Assembly: GCA_041648665.1 (NCBI GenBank)
Contig: JBAZOP010000134.1
Location: 1-5,677 of the forward strand
Direction: 5' to 3'
Length of the DNA: 5,677 bases
From: a bacterium
GTDB lineage: Bacteria; UBA10199; 2-02-FULL-44-16; JAAZCA01
Under the pieces are notes generated by a model. The model was not told the DNA's origin. It saw only the letters and a list, made by a program, of their open reading frames with translations, and did not search any database. Position numbers and translations under genes: made by a program. This document shows positions 5,481 to 5,677 of this stretch, piece by piece. Position 1 is the first letter of the stretch. Each line of letters opens with the position of its first letter.

Positions 5481-5500
5481 CGAACGGAAGTTCGGGGAGG
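5481..5500 (+). promoter_or_regulatory. tuf ribosome binding site with an abutting GNRA-capped hairpin
   Basis: CGAAC (5481-5485) and GTTCG (5490-5494) form a five-pair stem with a GGAA tetraloop, a stable GNRA type. The Shine-Dalgarno GGGGAGG (5494-5500) begins at the last base of the stem, and GGAGG ends five bases before the ATG at 5506. The hairpin may hold the site open or be a regulatory or RNA-processing element; this is inference. Confidence 0.5.
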
Positions 5501-5505
5501 ACACA

Positions 5506-5677
5506 ATGGCGAAGGAGAAATTTGAACGGACGAAGCCGCACGTGAACGTGGGTACGATAGGGCACGTGGATCACGGCAAGACGACTTTGACGAGCGCGAT
5601 CACGAAGTATCTTTCGACGAAGGGTCTGGCGGCGGTGATGGAGTTTGACCAGATCGACAAGGCTCCTGAGGAGAAGG
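5506..5677 (+). CDS. tuf: Elongation factor Tu, N-terminal fragment cut by the window end
   Basis: EF-Tu carries aminoacyl-tRNA to the ribosomal A site as a GTP complex. The 57 visible codons begin MAKEKFERTKPHVNVGTIGH and contain the canonical G1 loop GHVDHGKT (19-26). The switch I entry has FDQIDKAPEEK, where EF-Tu proteins are highly conserved. The gene continues beyond the window; a full EF-Tu is about 395-400 residues. The ATG is supported by GGAGG at 5496-5500. It follows four tRNA genes as in tufB operons, so co-transcription with its own tRNA substrates is likely. By analogy with other genomes secE, nusG and rplK may follow, but that is outside this sequence. Confidence 0.97.
   Translation, partial: MAKEKFERTKPHVNVGTIGHVDHGKTTLTSAITKYLSTKGLAAVMEFDQIDKAPEEK

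Overview
The window reads as ordinary chromosomal DNA of a mid-to-high-GC Gram-negative bacterium. The best clue is the 3' third: tRNA-Thr(TGT), tRNA-Tyr(GTA), tRNA-Gly(TCC), tRNA-Thr(GGT), then an EF-Tu gene. This is the order of the Escherichia coli thrU-tyrU-glyT-thrT-tufB operon, and it also occurs in other Proteobacteria and delta-proteobacterial lineages. A TrmH/SpoU methyltransferase just upstream of the block, and an EF-G paralog, would fit a deltaproteobacteria-like genome, but the exact phylum cannot be read from the sequence.

Layout, all genes on the + strand. (1) 2-1363: 3' portion of a membrane-anchored PAS histidine kinase. (2) 1364-1423: AT-rich spacer with a possible promoter and a 6-bp inverted repeat. 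(3) 1424-1810: stand-alone response-regulator receiver, the probable partner of the kinase. (4) 1912-3972: an EF-G-like translational GTPase whose G1 and switch II motifs differ from housekeeping EF-G. (5) 3969-4730: RlmB-type 23S rRNA 2'-O-methyltransferase, overlapping gene 4 by four bases. (6) 4731-5021: about 290 bases with no gene but with a consensus-like -35, a candidate -10 and several inverted repeats, probably the tRNA/tuf promoter-leader region. (7) 5022-5404: four tRNA genes. (8) 5506-end: the first 57 codons of tuf.

The right-hand two thirds form a translation neighbourhood: an EF-G paralog, an enzyme that modifies the peptidyl-transferase region of 23S rRNA, tRNAs, and EF-Tu. 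The two-component genes on the left may be a separate unit. No mobile element, CRISPR array or phage gene was seen, and no convincing intrinsic terminator was found. I see no wholly new system. The points most worth a second look are the EF-G paralog's altered catalytic motifs, the structured region upstream of the tRNAs, and the uniform N-C-A ends of all four tRNA genes.
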